Positions 1-7,489 of a stretch of 28,606 bases of DNA are shown here, piece by piece (the stretch's first letter is position 1; the number at the start of each line of letters is the position of its first letter). The DNA is taken from IMG/VR virus record IMGVR_UViG_3300037148_000013, positions 1 to 28,606 of that record, one strand, 5' to 3'. Both the position numbers and the translations under genes were made by a program. The notes beneath the pieces were generated by a model. That model saw only the letters and a list, made by a program, of their open reading frames with translations. It was not told the origin of the DNA and ran no database searches. The stretch comes from a virus.

Positions 1-1106
1 GCGGAGGTGATCGACTTCATCGCGGCGGGCAAGGGGAAGATCCACTGGGTGCCATCCGGGGCAGGAGCCACGGTATAGGTGCCTGCGGCCCCCGCGAAGG
101 TGGCCCCGATGACCCAGACCCGGTTGACCTGGGCTGCCTCGTCGTGTCCCGCTTCCCAGTTCTCAGCCGGGAAGGTCGCCAGCTCGCCCTCGCTGAGCCC
201 CTGCCCGAAGTTGGGGAAGGCCGAGATCCCAAATGGGGCCGGTGAGGTGCCGATCCCAAGGTACTGGACGCACTTGTAGTAGTCGATCCGGTAGGTGGCG
301 TTGGTGACCTTCACCACCCGCGTCAGGAACTGCTCTAGCGTGTGCTGCGGGAACGAGATCGGCGGCATGAGGCCGAACAGCTCCTGTACCTGGGTCACGT
401 CCACGTCGGCGCAGAAGCGCGTGAACACGTCCCGGATGATCTGCTGGTCCGTCCACCCCAGCGGGTGCGCCGGGTCGATCCCATAGGCGGCGTTGCAGGT
501 CGTGAACTTGGTGCGGATCGTATAGTCCTGGGCCTGCACCGTCCACACCCGCTGCACCCCGCCGCCCAGTGAGTCGGCGTATGCCTCGCTGACGTAGCCG
601 CCGAACAGCCGTGCGGTCCACCCGGAGGGGTTCTGGGCGGGCTCCAGCGGTGGCATGGTGTCGTAGTAGCCAACGCCATCACCGAGCACGGCCGGGACCG
701 TCACCAGCGCTTGACCGCCATAGGGGAAGCCCGCATAACCGGCAGAGGCCCAGCCTCCCGAGAGTCGGGCCGGGATTATGTCTTGGGTGTCGTACTGCCA
801 GCCCTCGTCGTACTCGTAGCCGAACGGCGCGGAGTTCGGCGGTGGCTGGTCGTAGATGGGCGGCTGCGCCGGGAAGCCCGTCCAGCCCACCGGCAAGGAG
901 GCGGCCGGGTAGTCGTAGATGATGACCTCGGCCCGCTTGGGGATGTAGATCTGGTTGAACTCATCGAACAGGGTGAGCGTCAGGGTGTCAATCCGCTGCC
1001 CGATGGTGGCCTGCACCTGGTTGCTTGCGGAGCGGTCCACGAAGCCCGAGAGGTCGCCGTTGTAGGGCACCCCGTCGATCAGGCAGCCCTTGATGGTGAC
1101 GATCAC
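1..1106 (-). CDS. Baseplate hub / Tal-like minor tail protein, partial (cut by left window edge)
   Basis: The frame is open from a GTG at 1106 to the left edge (368 complete codons, no stop), so the C-terminus is missing. The start follows directly after the TGA of the fibre gene (TGAGTG). The N-terminus (VIVTIKGCLIDGV, then a stretch reading GQRIDTLTLTLFDE, then IPKRAEVIIYDYP) resembles the first beta-barrel of siphovirus hub proteins, in which a short strand-rich domain sets up the tail-tip ring. Further on come a Trp/Tyr/Pro/Gly-rich insertion and then HTLEQFLTRVVKVTNATYRIDY, the type of segment seen in Tal/hub proteins. Position two genes after the tape measure fits a tail-tip role. Family assignment is from sequence feel and context only; a distal tail protein is the alternative. 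Confidence 0.72.
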   Translation of the reverse strand, partial: MIVTIKGCLIDGVPYNGDLSGFVDRSASNQVQATIGQRIDTLTLTLFDEFNQIYIPKRAEVIIYDYPAASLPVGWTGFPAQPPIYDQPPPNSAPFGYEYDEGWQYDTQDIIPARLSGGWASAGYAGFPYGGQALVTVPAVLGDGVGYYDTMPPLEPAQNPSGWTARLFGGYVSEAYADSLGGGVQRVWTVQAQDYTIRTKFTTCNAAYGIDPAHPLGWTDQQIIRDVFTRFCADVDVTQVQELFGLMPPISFPQHTLEQFLTRVVKVTNATYRIDYYKCVQYLGIGTSPAPFGISAFPNFGQGLSEGELATFPAENWEAGHDEAAQVNRVWVIGATFAGAAGTYTVAPAPDGTQWIFPLPAAMKSITS

Positions 1107-2240
1107 TCAGGCCACCCGAGTCGCTGTCCACCCTGTCGCGCCGGGGAAGCCGAACGTAGGGGTCGTGGCAGGAATCACTTGGCCCCCCCCGTTGGTTTCG
1201 GCGTTAAAAACCAGCGTACCGGCGGCCGTGATGACTACCAGGCAGGTCAGGCTGGGACCGGGGCCGTAGGACTCTTCTGTGCCCGCGCTCTGCTGACCTT
1301 TGAAGGTTGCAGAAGCCGTGCCGACCGCTAGTGAAATTTCCAGATTCCAGGTCCCGGGACCGATGGTCTCCGCCCCAAAGGTCACCCGCCATGTCCCCAC
1401 GGCCAGACTGGGAGAGGTAAATACGACAGTGAGGGTACTGGCAGACAGGGCCAGCCCACTCGACAGTTGTCCGCCCTGTGGGGTGGAGAGCGGATAACTG
1501 CTTGGCGCAGCTGGCAGCCCGTGGTCATGGTCGTTACGGGCGAAGTGAGTTCCGGTCCCGACTACCGCACTAGCCCCGTAGGAATCCGGGCCGGTGGTGG
1601 TCGTCGCCGCCAGAGGAGCCGGGTTCGCCGGGAGTCCGTGGTCGTGGTCCTGGCGGGCATAGTTGGTATTCGACCCCACGACGGCGGCGGCCCCAAACGC
1701 ATCTGGGCCGACGACGGCCGTCGCTGGCGTCCCAGCAGTCCCAGCCGATGCGATCAGGCCCCAGTAGGTCGCGTTGGGAGGTGTGTGGTTGGTGTGGGCC
1801 AGGATGCAGATGTAGGAAGCGCCGCCGAGCGACACACCATCACTGGCGACATAGGCAGTCGCGCTCGACCACGCGCCGAGCCAGATCATGCCGATGGGTC
1901 CAGTCGGTCCGGTCGGCCCCGTCACTGCCGTCGCGGCCAGAGCGGCGAGCGTCCCGGCAGTCGGCCAGTTCCCAACCGGCGTACCGATCGGATGAGCGAA
2001 GGCCGTCTGGACTCCAGCAATCACCTCAGAGGCTCGGGTCAAGGAGGAGAACACGGTCCCGCCGACCACCCCCACCTCTACGATCTCCCAGCCGTTGACG
2101 TTATCCATGATGGTGAGCGCGAAGGTGCCTACGCTCGGGAACTTGGCCGTGTCACCCGGCTCGATGGTGAGTGAGAGGTCGCCCGATAACATAGCGACGG
2201 CCAGGGTCGAAGCTGCTCCGTTGGCTGCCTGTTCGGTCAT
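1107..2240 (-). CDS. Tail fibre protein with collagen-like segment, carbohydrate-binding-like segment and DHDH repeats
   Basis: 377 aa; ATG at 2240 preceded by GGAGA. Residues 1-90 resemble the N-terminal attachment region of phage fibres. Residues 108-117 are a short Gly-X-Y run (GPTGPTGPIG). Residues 120-162 have the aromatic spacing W.G.W..ATAY...D.V..GG.SYIC...H......YW seen in small chitin/cellulose-binding modules. Residues 176-207 and 215-246 are two copies of one repeat ending in DHDHGLP. His-x-His motifs of this kind bind metal ions inside trimeric phage fibre shafts such as T4 gp37. The C-terminal 120 residues look like a beta-sandwich tip. The likely role is host surface recognition. 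It sits between the tape measure and the hub gene, 22 bp after the former. The fibre call is secure; the ligand is unknown. Confidence 0.8.
   Translation of the reverse strand: MTEQAANGAASTLAVAMLSGDLSLTIEPGDTAKFPSVGTFALTIMDNVNGWEIVEVGVVGGTVFSSLTRASEVIAGVQTAFAHPIGTPVGNWPTAGTLAALAATAVTGPTGPTGPIGMIWLGAWSSATAYVASDGVSLGGASYICILAHTNHTPPNATYWGLIASAGTAGTPATAVVGPDAFGAAAVVGSNTNYARQDHDHGLPANPAPLAATTTTGPDSYGASAVVGTGTHFARNDHDHGLPAAPSSYPLSTPQGGQLSSGLALSASTLTVVFTSPSLAVGTWRVTFGAETIGPGTWNLEISLAVGTASATFKGQQSAGTEESYGPGPSLTCLVVITAAGTLVFNAETNGGGQVIPATTPTFGFPGATGWTATRVA
1503..1715 (-). repeat. Two tandem 32-residue coding repeats (DHDHGLP repeats) in the tail fibre gene
   Basis: Copy 1 spans 1620-1715 and copy 2 spans 1503-1598, separated by 21 bp. 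Each encodes GPD.(F/Y)GA.AVVG....(Y/F)AR.DHDHGLPA.P. The protein identity is high and the DNA has diverged at third positions, so the duplication is not recent. Confidence 0.7.
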
Positions 2241-2262
2241 TGCTTCTCCATGCTATCGGGGG

Positions 2263-4662
2263 TCACCCGGTATTGCTCCCAGCCGTCGTAAGCCCCTGGT
2301 GGCGCATCCCCTTGCCCATGTACTTGGCGACGATGGTGGCGAGGGTCTGGCCGTCCAACTGGAGGGTGATCGGCACGGTCAGGTTGGAGGCGGTGGCCGA
2401 CACAGCCGAAGATCCTCCACCACCGCCAGACAAGACGCTAGCGCTGCTCAGTGGGGCCACACCGCTCGCAAACTGCGCGGTGAGCTGGGATAGCGGGACG
2501 ACCACTTCAGGGCCGCTCTCGCCCACTAGGGCCAGGGTCGGCTTGGTCACCAGCCCGCCGGTCGCCAGGCCCATCGCCTTCAGCGCACCACCGATCACCG
2601 GGAGGTTATTGAGCGCGCTCTTGATGTCCCCGAGCACGGAGCTGCCCAGGCTGCTAAGAGCGCTCCCGATCTTGGCTGGCAGGCCCGCGAACCAGGTCAC
2701 GATGCCGCCGATCATGCCGCCCACGTCACTCGTCACCGTGGTCCAGAAGCCCTTGAGGGTGGATACCACAGTGCTGCCCATCGTCTTGACGAAGCCGATC
2801 ACCTTGCCGGGCAAGCCCGAGAAGAAGTTGACCACCCCGGAGATGAACCCGCTCACATCAGAGGTGACCGTCTTCCAGACTCCCACCAGGAACTCCACGA
2901 TGGCGACGATGGTCTTGACGGTGGCGATGATCAGGGTGATCGCAGTACCGATGACAGTCGAAACGATGTCCCAGGCCACCTTCACCGCCGTCGAGATGAT
3001 GTCCCACTCGACCCCGAGGTAGGCCACCAGGATGGTCAGCGCCACCTTGATAACGGACGAGATCACAGTCCAGGCCACCGAGATGATGGCCGAAACCACG
3101 GCCCACACCGCCGTCGCGTCGGCTTGGATCTGGTCCCAGTGAGCCGAGATCCAGGTCGTCACGTCGGCCACGATCCCCTTGGCGAAGGTAATCGCATCGG
3201 CAAACGCACCCTTCACCAGCGACACGAAGGCATCGACCGCATCCTTGAAGCCGGTGACATGGGTGTAGAGGAGGACGAAGGCAGCGATGAGGGCCACGAT
3301 GCCCACGATCACCCAGACCATCGGGTTCGCCAGCAGCGAGGCGTTCAGGGCATCATTGGCTCCCGTCGCCGTGTCGGTCCCAACGGCAGAGGTGGCCTGC
3401 GCTCCACCGAACAGCGTGGTGATCGCCGTCACCTTCCCCGCGATGAAGCCGAAGGTGGTGACCCCCAGCACGAGCGCAGCCACCGCCCCGGCTACCAGTC
3501 CCAGCTTCGTCACGAGCGACGTGTTGGCCCCGATCCAGTCCAGGACGTTCTTGAGCACCGGCATCACGGCTGTGACTATCCCCATCACTACCGGCAAGAG
3601 CTTCTGCCCGATCATCGTGGCCGCATCACTCAGGGAAGCCTTGAGGAGGTCCATCTGGTGGGCGAAGGTAGCCGCCTGCTTCTGGGCGGCAGCGTGGGCC
3701 GCACCGTTCTTGGTCACCTCGTCGGTGTACTTACTCAGGACGGCAGGCCCGGCCATCATCGTCTCGGCCAACTTGATCGAGGCGCTTCCGAAGCCGAGGG
3801 TCTTGAGGGTCGCCGCGTTCGTCGCCGCCGAGTGCCCAGCCAGGATCGGCTGGAGTTCAGCGAAGATCGTCTTGAGCGGCAGGAGCTTCCCGGTGGCATC
3901 GGTGAAGGAGACACCCGCCGCCTTCTGGGCAGCCGTAACCGCAGCGGTGGGGTTGATAATCCCGGTAAAGGCAGAGCCCAGAGTCGTGAGAGCCTGCCGC
4001 CCTGTCTCGCCGTGCTTGGTCAGGTCCACCAGCAGGCCGCTCATGGCCCCAATGGGGGGAGCCGCTGCACCCATCTGGGCACGGACTCGCACCATGCTCT
4101 GGGTCAGGGCATCCACGCTGGTCCCGGTTAGGCGACTGGCCGAGAACAGGATGTTACTGGTCGCAGCGGCATCCTTAAGCGGCTGCTGGTACGCCAGCAT
4201 GATCTTCGACAGATCCGAGGTCGCACTCGCCAGGCTGGTACCGGATGCCTCGGCCAGGTCAGAGGCCGCCTTCATCACCAGCGTTGCCTGGGCTGCTGTT
4301 AGAGCGTGACCGGTCAGCAGTTCCAGTTGCCCGGAGATGGGCGTGTACGCCTTCATCATCTCCGTGGCCGAATAGACAGACGTGCCCATAGTGGCTAGGA
4401 AGGCAGCTGAAACCTTACTCGCCGCCGCGACGGACACATCGGACTGGGCAGCCAGGGTAGCGGTAAGCGACTGGTACTGGATGGCCGACTTCAGGGAGAC
4501 CACACCGATGGCGACCACCCCGGCGATGACCGCTGCCGCTCCCAGGGCCAGCATCGCCTTCGCCAGTCCACCCAAGCTCTTGGTGGCGTTGTCGGCGTTA
4601 GTCGAGGCTAGATCATTGGCGCGAACGGTCACCAACAGGACGGCTTCATCCACCAGTGCCAT
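2263..4662 (-). CDS. Tape measure protein
   Basis: 799 aa, the longest tail gene here. The ATG follows the TAA of the HNH gene without a gap. Tape measure proteins line the tail tube, fix its length and help DNA enter the cell. Evidence: an Ala/Val/Gly-rich hydrophobic stretch at residues 38-57, further hydrophobic helices near 355-375, 387-408 and 449-467, then a long amphipathic helical region with regularly spaced Trp (..AVWAVVSAII.., ..VAWTVIS.., ..VAWDIVST.., ..VWKTVTSDV.., ..FWTTVTSDV..), and a C-terminal ATGGLVTKPTLALVGESGPE-type segment common to many phage tape measures. At about 0.15 nm per residue this predicts a tail near 120 nm (rule of thumb). Position after the tail assembly chaperones is canonical. 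I see no lytic transglycosylase or peptidase motif. Confidence 0.95.
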   Translation of the reverse strand: MALVDEAVLLVTVRANDLASTNADNATKSLGGLAKAMLALGAAAVIAGVVAIGVVSLKSAIQYQSLTATLAAQSDVSVAAASKVSAAFLATMGTSVYSATEMMKAYTPISGQLELLTGHALTAAQATLVMKAASDLAEASGTSLASATSDLSKIMLAYQQPLKDAAATSNILFSASRLTGTSVDALTQSMVRVRAQMGAAAPPIGAMSGLLVDLTKHGETGRQALTTLGSAFTGIINPTAAVTAAQKAAGVSFTDATGKLLPLKTIFAELQPILAGHSAATNAATLKTLGFGSASIKLAETMMAGPAVLSKYTDEVTKNGAAHAAAQKQAATFAHQMDLLKASLSDAATMIGQKLLPVVMGIVTAVMPVLKNVLDWIGANTSLVTKLGLVAGAVAALVLGVTTFGFIAGKVTAITTLFGGAQATSAVGTDTATGANDALNASLLANPMVWVIVGIVALIAAFVLLYTHVTGFKDAVDAFVSLVKGAFADAITFAKGIVADVTTWISAHWDQIQADATAVWAVVSAIISVAWTVISSVIKVALTILVAYLGVEWDIISTAVKVAWDIVSTVIGTAITLIIATVKTIVAIVEFLVGVWKTVTSDVSGFISGVVNFFSGLPGKVIGFVKTMGSTVVSTLKGFWTTVTSDVGGMIGGIVTWFAGLPAKIGSALSSLGSSVLGDIKSALNNLPVIGGALKAMGLATGGLVTKPTLALVGESGPEVVVPLSQLTAQFASGVAPLSSASVLSGGGGGSSAVSATASNLTVPITLQLDGQTLATIVAKYMGKGMRHQGLTTAGSNTG

Positions 4663-5265
4663 TTAGCCCACCAGCCTCAGTTGACTTGCGACGGCGTCTC
4701 TATTCGACTTCCGCTGATTACAGTGGTCGTGAGCTAGCTGGACATTGGCCTTGAGGTTATTGCCTCCCTCGGAGAGCGGAATAATGTGATCGATCGACGC
4801 TCTCTGAGATGAGCGGCCCTTGGTCTTGGTCGGAACTCGCTTGTAGCAGAGTTGGCAGATCCCTCGATCTCGCTCGTATATCTCGGCCAGCGTGTAAGGC
4901 TCGGTTTCCACCCCGGTCTTACGCGCTCGGTATGCCCGAGTCGTGGTCCTGCCGCTCTCCGGGTGAGCGGCCGACCAGGCCCTCATGTAGTCCTGGAGAC
5001 TGCTGCGATGCGCGATCTTATAGACCGCGTTGTACTCCTTCGCCCGGTCGCGCCGGATAGCCGCCCGCAACTCCTTCTCCTGCCGATGAGCCTCGTCCCA
5101 GGCGGCCTTGGCCTCGTCGGTCCGGTGCGCCGCTAGCCATCCCGCCCGATAGGCAGCAACCTCGGCCTGATGTACCGCGTCCCATGCCCGCTTCTGGGCG
5201 TTTCGCTCCTCGCGATGCTTGGCGTGGTAGCGGCTGTATCTGGTGCCGGGTAACTTCTCTCTCAT
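4663..5265 (-). CDS. HNH endonuclease (free-standing, homing type)
   Basis: 200 aa. Residues 1-115 are charged and helical with recurring W/Y...H patterns (RAWDAVHQ, AGWLAAHR, AAWDEAHR, RAWSAAHPE), a probable DNA-binding arm. The nuclease core is at residues 134-189: CQLC (Cys137, Cys140), SIDHIIPLSEGG (Asp159-His160), N170, and HDHCNQRKSNR (His181, Cys182, Asn183). This is the classic zinc-stabilised HNH (beta-beta-alpha-metal) site. It lies exactly between the chaperone stop (9 bp upstream) and the tape measure start (0 bp downstream), disrupting neither, which is typical of self-propagating HNH genes placed in conserved phage operons. A role in phage replication or packaging is less likely here. 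Confidence 0.88.
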   Translation of the reverse strand: MREKLPGTRYSRYHAKHREERNAQKRAWDAVHQAEVAAYRAGWLAAHRTDEAKAAWDEAHRQEKELRAAIRRDRAKEYNAVYKIAHRSSLQDYMRAWSAAHPESGRTTTRAYRARKTGVETEPYTLAEIYERDRGICQLCYKRVPTKTKGRSSQRASIDHIIPLSEGGNNLKANVQLAHDHCNQRKSNRDAVASQLRLVG

Positions 5266-5274
5266 GACCTTACC

Positions 5275-5604
5275 CTAGCCCTCGGGCACGACAGCAGGCA
5301 TCGGCAAGCCAGCGCCCGCAGCCTGGGCCACGATCTCTGCGTTGGTGCGTTCCCCTGGGTCCGGCGGCATCCCCCCTCTGCCCTGGAGCCCTTCGGTGTA
5401 GTCACCTTCGGCCCGGATCACCTGATCTAGCTCCTCCAGAACATCCTTGGGTGTGTCGCGGTACTGCCAGTAGTCCCAGCCGTACCGCTGAAGGTAGAAG
5501 TCGAGCGCCATCGCCTGGGGCACCGGGCCATGCTTGGTGCGGAAGGCCGCCAGCGCCAGCTCATAGATTTGCTCTAGTTGGGCTGCCCTCCGGCGGTCAG
5601 CATG
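5275..5604 (-). CDS. Tail assembly chaperone, -1 frameshift extension (GT-type C-terminal part)
   Basis: This is the -1 frame downstream of the slippery site at 5604-5610. It reads without a stop from CAT at 5604 through a segment QLEQIYELALAAFRTKHG, then PQAMALDFYLQRYGWDY, to a stop at 5275, adding 109 residues to the first 146 of the upstream chaperone (255 aa in all). A GTG at 5523 could be called as a separate start, but no Shine-Dalgarno precedes it, and convincing coding sequence lies upstream of it in this frame. In lambda-type phages the analogous gpG-gpGT pair coats the tape measure protein and recruits tail tube subunits; the extended form is made by a small fraction of ribosomes. 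The location directly before the tape measure (apart from the HNH insertion) is as expected. Confidence 0.82.
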   Translation of the reverse strand, partial: HADRRRAAQLEQIYELALAAFRTKHGPVPQAMALDFYLQRYGWDYWQYRDTPKDVLEELDQVIRAEGDYTEGLQGRGGMPPDPGERTNAEIVAQAAGAGLPMPAVVPEG

Positions 5605-6041
5605 TTTGGGCTATCTTCGTCCGCCTCGGGGTACATCTCCCCCACCATCCGCACAAGCTGCTTGCCGTGCTCGTCATCCATGAGGAGCAGTTGGTCCAGC
5701 GAAAGCGGGATGGGCCGGTGCTCGTGGGTCGGATCCTCGGGCACTCCAGGCTCGTGGTCGTCCACACAGAATCCGGGCCCACCCCAGGCAGCCAGCCCCG
5801 CGAATATCTTTGCCACGCCGCTATCCCCAGGGGTGTAGGCCACTTCGAACACATCACTGGGGGCGGTCTTCCCCTTCTTGATGGAGGCGTTGGACTTGGC
5901 CCGCACCTTAATCGTCGCGTTCTCGATCCGGGTCGAATCGCCCATCGTTAGGTGGCGTCGGAGCTCCACCCAGTCAACGCCATCGGCAAAGTAAATCCGC
6001 TGGGTCGGCTCGTCCCCCTCTCGCCGGAAGTTCCTTGGCAC
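5574..6041 (-). CDS. Tail assembly chaperone (G-type)
   Basis: 155 aa from a GTG at 6041, with GGGAGG nine bases upstream. The zero-frame product starts with a basic segment and a beta-rich part (RIYFADGVDWVELRRHLTMGD), followed by an acidic helical C-terminus (LSLDQLLLMDDEHGKQLVRMVGEMYPEAD-type). It has no enzymatic motif. Placement between the major tail protein and the tape measure, with an in-phase CCCAAAC near its 3' end leading to a second frame, identifies it as the short chaperone of a gpG/gpGT pair. It keeps the tape measure soluble during tail assembly and is absent from mature virions in lambda. Confidence 0.85.
   Translation of the reverse strand: MPRNFRREGDEPTQRIYFADGVDWVELRRHLTMGDSTRIENATIKVRAKSNASIKKGKTAPSDVFEVAYTPGDSGVAKIFAGLAAWGGPGFCVDDHEPGVPEDPTHEHRPIPLSLDQLLLMDDEHGKQLVRMVGEMYPEADEDSPNMLTAGGQPN
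5604..5610 (-). promoter_or_regulatory. Programmed -1 ribosomal frameshift site, CCCAAAC
   Basis: On the minus strand the heptamer is C CCA AAC, matching X XXY YYZ, and its CCA AAC codons are in phase with the upstream chaperone gene (codons 145 and 146 of 155). Slipping back one base re-pairs with CCC AAA and opens the 109-codon extension. The zero frame stops nine codons later. I see no strong downstream stem. Confidence 0.85.
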
Positions 6042-6063
6042 TAGGTCTGTCCTCCCTGGTCGC

Positions 6064-7035
6064 TTAGACGGTGCTCTGGGCCGAGATCGAGGTGATCATC
6101 GACTCATGCGCCGCCGTGATGTCGTAGATCGCCTGGAGGTCCATCTCCCAGGTCGTGTTGGTATCGCGGGCTCCGATCTTGAAGGTGTCCCAGATGCCCC
6201 AGAAGTCGAAGTACTGGGCCTTGTAGATCGGGCCTGTACTGCCGGCGATGCCGATGCCGGTAAGGCCCAGCCGGACCACCGCCTCAGCGTTGCCCTGCAT
6301 CAGAGCCCACTGCACGGTATCGGTGCCCTCGAAGGTGATGGTCGCCATCGTCTGCCGCCGCCCCCGGCCCAACTTGGTGAACACCGCCGAGCCATCACCG
6401 AAGTACTTGCGGGCGTTCTGGTTGTGGTAGGAGAAGGTCGCGCTGATGAAGCGCCCGCTCATCTGGGTGGTGCCAGGAGTCCCACCGGCCACGTCGATGT
6501 AGAGCTTGTTGAGCATCCCGCTCACGCCCTCCACCACCCGGTCGGGGATGGCGGCGGTGAAACCCGTGAACGAGGTGGTGAGGGTCGGGTCCGCGCTCTG
6601 GGCGATCCAGTTCTGCACCCAGCCCCCGTACTTCACCTTCAGGGTGTCGTCCAGCCCCAGGGTGTAGTCGGCGGTATCCACAGTCCCGAAGCACCCTTGC
6701 CAGGCCACGGTGTTATCCCCGGTCTCGATGGTCATGGTCTTGAGCGTGTCGGAGGTCGAGTCGGGAGCCACCGCAGTGGTGTAGCCGAGCAGGGCGCTCC
6801 CAGTTGGGGCCGCCGCGCCGTTGTAGTGCAGCGAGAGCCAGAACGCCTGGTCCTCGAAGGTGGAGTCCCCCGAGAAGGTGAATCCGGCCTCCACGGTCTT
6901 GAGGTTGCCACGGTACTTGTCCACGAATGAGCCTCGGTCGTCTGCCGCCCAGATGTGGGGCTGCGCCCAGGTGGGCTCCAGCACCCCGTAGAGCTTCTTG
7001 GTCGCGGCAATCGCCGTGCCCCTGGTGGCCTCCAC
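6064..7035 (-). CDS. Major tail (tube) protein
   Basis: 323 aa from the first conventional start, GTG at 7035. The product is beta-rich and ends near SMITSISAQSTV. The pattern VEATRGTAIAATKKLYG at the start, then EAGFTFSGDSTFEDQAFWLSL, and SATFSYHNQNARKYFGDG later are typical of actinophage-type tube proteins that open with an ATRGTA motif. The gene lies just before the chaperones, as tube protein genes do. The GTG has no Shine-Dalgarno, while AAAGGAGGT sits at 7077-7085; reading upstream in frame adds IGEVVLRKNQAA and reaches an ATC at 7071, six bases from that site. The true start may therefore be ATC at 7071 (335 aa). Confidence 0.85.
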   Translation of the reverse strand: MEATRGTAIAATKKLYGVLEPTWAQPHIWAADDRGSFVDKYRGNLKTVEAGFTFSGDSTFEDQAFWLSLHYNGAAAPTGSALLGYTTAVAPDSTSDTLKTMTIETGDNTVAWQGCFGTVDTADYTLGLDDTLKVKYGGWVQNWIAQSADPTLTTSFTGFTAAIPDRVVEGVSGMLNKLYIDVAGGTPGTTQMSGRFISATFSYHNQNARKYFGDGSAVFTKLGRGRRQTMATITFEGTDTVQWALMQGNAEAVVRLGLTGIGIAGSTGPIYKAQYFDFWGIWDTFKIGARDTNTTWEMDLQAIYDITAAHESMITSISAQSTV

Positions 7036-7072
7036 GGCAGCCTGATTTTTCCTTAATACGACTTCCCCGATG

Positions 7073-7216
7073 TCACACCTCCTTTGCCAGCGAGAGAACG
7101 GGGCTGGCCGCTTTCAACAGATATTCGATGGCCCGGCCTCGGTGCCTCCGGTCTTGGTGGCACTCGGCCATCCTTGACCCGGGACGAATCCGAGAGCGGT
7201 AAGTCGGCACACTCAT
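7073..7216 (-). CDS. Small hypothetical protein, 47 aa
   Basis: An ATG at 7216 lies three bases after the stop of the preceding gene, and the frame runs 47 codons (MSVPTYRSRIRPGSRMAE at the start, ending in LLKAASPVLSLAKEV) to a TGA at 7073. It fills what would otherwise be a 180-bp gap in a very compact operon and its end carries the strong ribosome site of the tail protein. It is Arg-rich in the middle (QDRRHRGR). No family is recognised; it could also be a non-coding spacer that happens to be open. Confidence 0.5.
   Translation of the reverse strand: MSVPTYRSRIRPGSRMAECHQDRRHRGRAIEYLLKAASPVLSLAKEV
7077..7085 (-). promoter_or_regulatory. Very strong Shine-Dalgarno (AAAGGAGGT) for the major tail protein
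   Basis: AAAGGAGGT is nearly a full complement of the 16S rRNA 3' end. It overlaps the 3' end of the preceding small gene. No ATG, GTG or TTG in the tail protein frame lies at usable distance; an ATC at 7069-7071 is six bases downstream. The nearest GTGs (7076 and 7078) either overlap the site and stop at once or open a 7-codon frame. Confidence 0.7.
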
Positions 7217-7219
7217 CGC

Positions 7220-7480
7220 CTAGCTGGTCTCCTCATCCGCCGTGCCGCTAGGCACTTGAGGCGGGTTGGCCCCTGGCTCAGCCAGCGGCGGAATCTCCCC
7301 CGAGTAGACACGCAACTCCTCCGGGCCGGTCACGTTCCCGTAGAGGATCTGATAGTCGGCATCGCCCAGCGCAGCCAGATCCTCGGCCGTGAGGTCGCGT
7401 CCTGGGATGCCTGTGAAGTAACCGGGCCCCACATAGGTGAGCACCGGCCCTTCTGCCGCCTCGGTCTTAGCCCTTGCCAT
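7220..7480 (-). CDS. Hypothetical protein in head-tail region
   Basis: 86 aa; ATG at 7480 with AGGAGAG upstream. The sequence has TYVGPGYFTGIPGRDLTAED near the N-terminus and a Pro/Glu-rich end. The segment V.YVGPG...GIPARDLT is a recurring pattern in small proteins encoded near the major tail protein of actinophages, but I cannot name a function. Its place between the tail completion and tube genes suggests a minor structural role. Confidence 0.75.
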   Translation of the reverse strand: MARAKTEAAEGPVLTYVGPGYFTGIPGRDLTAEDLAALGDADYQILYGNVTGPEELRVYSGEIPPLAEPGANPPQVPSGTADEETS

Positions 7481-7489
7481 GTGCTCTCC

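Noticed and set aside
5275-5523. Independent start at GTG 5523 for the second chaperone
   Set aside because: No Shine-Dalgarno, and protein-like sequence continues upstream in the same frame to an in-phase slippery heptamer.
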